Below, piece by piece: positions 61,882-64,000 of a DNA stretch of 64,000 nt (its first letter is position 1; every line of letters starts with the position of its first letter). This DNA is from Epiperipatus broadwayi. Its lineage: Eukaryota; Onychophora; Udeonychophora; Euonychophora; Peripatidae. The notes under the pieces are model-generated. The model was not told the origin of the DNA and did not search any database. It saw only the letters and a program-made list of their open reading frames with translations. The translations under genes were made by a program, and so were the position numbers. Location of the stretch: contig JAQFVV010006551.1 of assembly GCA_028023455.1 (NCBI GenBank), forward strand, positions 481,001 to 545,000, in the 5' to 3' direction.

Positions 61882-62782
61882 AGATCAAATAGTTTGTGTA
61901 TACAATAAATTAGTAATTATAAAATGATTATATGCTGAGAAACTGGGTTATTTTAATCTAACGAAGAGAGACAGTAGCGAATAACTCCATGGGTAATTAC
62001 AAAATATAGATACCATTTAACTAAAATACATTTTAGGCTTTTTAGTCCTATCTTAACTTTTAAGACTAAATGAGGAACATTCAATGGACATTTTCAAGAT
62101 TTACACAGTAATATTTCAATCATACAAAGTCAAGGTTTTAATATGAAATGAAAAATAAACTATTGTGGTCCTTGGAGAATACATTTATGAGTTATGAGTG
62201 TGAGCCTTGAGGCACGATGACTTAATTTGAGGCTAATGTGAGGCTGGATAGCACTCCATCTCTAAATTGAAGTTATAAAGAAGGAACTAATTCACCATAG
62301 CATGAACAGAGCTCAGGAACAGAGTATGATTGCTTGGGTCCAGATATATATATATATGAAGACTGTGGAATCCAATCTATCAATCAATTGCAATCCCAAT
62401 GAGATATTAGCTCATGAAGAAATGATGATGGGAGCTATGGATATATGCTGAGACACCCACAAATCACTGAGTAGCACAATATGGAAAAAAATATGGTCAA
62501 ACGATTGTTAACTCTAAAACCTTAATTATGTTTATATATAAAATAGTATGATATCAAAATTTTTATGAGACAGAAAAATATCTGCAATAAAATACTTATT
62601 GCTTTACTTTTTTTGCTTTTATCCAATATATATAATGGCTGGTATATTAATAAATTATAATTTAACTAGTTTACCCATAGAGTTAATAAATATTTCAAAC
62701 TTTAATTAATATACAGTTATACTGTACCCTCTCTTACATATAAAATGATTGCAAATGTTTATTTATCTTACATTCTTCAGAT
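61882..62782. other. Unassigned AT-rich DNA
   Basis: No gene or nameable repeat is seen. Confidence 0.4.

Positions 62783-62822
<40 letters not shown>
62783..62822 (+). repeat. Compound (AC)n(AT)n microsatellite
   Basis: About 13 AC units run into AT units. Confidence 0.95.
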
Positions 62823-62886
62823 TTAGGCACCCCAAGATTGACTTTAAAACATATAACAACATAATGCCGGCATGGATCTTTTCTTT

Positions 62887-63645
62887 TAACCTTTTAACTG
62901 CTAATTATATTATTGGTTGTGTCAGCTAAAAATCAAAGCTTTTAATTGGCCAGCTCACAAACTGCAGACAAGTCAATTGTCAAAATATTTTCACCTTTAA
63001 TATCATACTGACTTTATATTCGTTTATAAAAAGTATATTAATACATTGTCAGGTTATAAAAGTGAACGAAAGTTCTTTCAAAAATAAATTGCTATTTATT
63101 TATTATAAAATATTCAATTTCAGCAACATAAAAGCCATCATATAAACAAAGAGTTCGTGACGAAAATGCCTTTTACGTTATAGAAAAGTAAATATTTCTT
63201 TTTGCTAAATCTTAAATATTTTTACTAAAATCTTCAATATTTTTCGAAAATAATTTTGTTTTTTAGTATACTCTCTGAAAATGATTTGTAATTACTCAAT
63301 ATATACTTTTAATATACTTTAAATCATATTCAAAATGAAAAACTCATCATTTTTCTTTATTTTCTTTGATCAGGTGGTTTCTTTGTTCTTTCCAGCCAAT
63401 CAGAATGTCTTTTTTGGCTGAGAGCCAGCTGACAGCCAATCACCGACAAGTTTCTTTCTTTGTTTAGCTTTAAATGCGGTTTTATTGATTTTTTACTTGT
63501 AAAATAATTCAGAAGAGAACTTTTAAAAACCTAATCAATAACTGTCAAACGAATATCCTAGCATTAAAAATAATGAAATTAGAGTGATGTCAGCTGTTGA
63601 CGAGAAGCCTTGTAAGAGGTGGGAAAAGGGTTAAAATACAAAATA
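62887..63645 (+). repeat. 760-bp dispersed repeat with CCAAT boxes, copy 2
   Basis: A direct-orientation partner of 27137-27895. CCAATCA boxes lie at 63396 and 63436, again exactly 40 bp apart. The CRE position reads TGATGTCA (63585-63592). The right edge 'gggttaaaa' mirrors the left 'cttttaac'. Divergence between copies is moderate, with small insertions and deletions. Confidence 0.8.
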
Positions 63646-64000
63646 AAACACTTGGCAATTATAATCACATTTTTTTACATCTAATTATAAATTAAAGAAA
63701 CATTGCATCATTTTCAAAAAAGACAATTGCACTTTCTGAATTTGCTATCTTTTAACAAAATACATTAGTAAGACAAATATGGTAGGAGGGAACTGGACAG
63801 AGTGGTTTTTGTTTTATTCAAAGAAGTTTTATTATAAATCTTAAATATTCCCATATTCATTAGTGCAGGTCAAATGAGGAACATAGATTAAAATTTATTA
63901 TTTTTCCATTCCAGTTACTCCTAAATAAATTATATTAAAATTCTAATCTATACATAATAAATTATCTAGTTTCTTTCATTACAAAAGAGAATAAGAGTAT
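63646..64000. other. Unassigned AT-rich DNA
   Basis: Nothing recognisable is present up to the window edge. Confidence 0.4.

Overview
This is a very AT-rich (about three quarters A+T by eye) eukaryotic nuclear window, most likely from an invertebrate animal. Supporting signs are decayed LINE, Penelope-like and Ty3/gypsy elements, tRNA-derived SINEs, foldback and TA-flanked DNA elements, long trinucleotide and (AT)n microsatellites, and the absence of bacterial-style gene packing. I cannot name the species. I find no intact host protein-coding gene and no rRNA, tRNA or CRISPR locus. Most of the longer open frames are chance or microsatellite artefacts.

Layout. 1-2.7 kb: unassigned AT-rich DNA with one repeat fragment. 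2.7-5.9 kb: a SINE, then a decayed RTE/CFDP2-like LINE (+). 6.36-7.34 kb: foldback family B with two hammerhead ribozymes and an 18-bp direct repeat at its edges. 8.3-10.1 kb: two direct copies of a SINE-like repeat. 10.2-11.15 kb: family A composite with three hammerheads and a 12-bp direct repeat. 12.1-13.45 kb: TIR element. 13.9-18.2 kb: two inverted copies of a pogo/Tigger-like element. 19.7 kb: a repeat shared with 45.8 kb. 21.6-22.55 kb: two Penelope-like (PLE) 3' ends facing each other, one encoding a GIY-YIG endonuclease. 23-31 kb: microsatellites, a foldback MITE, and a 760-bp repeat carrying CCAAT boxes and a CRE. 31.2-34.9 kb: microsatellites, an unassigned coding-like block, and foldback family C with three hammerheads. 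36.98-37.65 kb: family A copy 2 (two hammerheads) beside a LINE tail. 38.5-39.75 kb: decayed family B copy, MITE copy, third PLE end. 43.9-46 kb: LTR-like promoter unit and a repeat. 46-49.5 kb: SINE, foldback, (TTA)n, second LINE (-). 51-52 kb: divergent GIY-YIG-like frames and a SINE. 52.9-57 kb: decayed Ty3/gypsy element (-). 57.9-61 kb: possible promoter and transcription unit. 61-64 kb: short repeats and copy 2 of the 760-bp repeat.

Main result. Three related foldback families (A, B, C) each contain type-I minimal hammerhead ribozymes: CUGANGA core, 4-bp stem II, GAAA, a tiny palindromic stem III, a C cleavage site and a 6-bp stem I. Ten copies are legible and five look essentially intact. 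Two same-strand pairs would release RNA monomers of 419 and 415 nt. This matches what is known of PLE-associated hammerheads and animal retrozymes. The local PLE copies carry a degenerate hammerhead-like motif at the corresponding place, so they could be relatives of the source of the retrotransposition machinery (inference).
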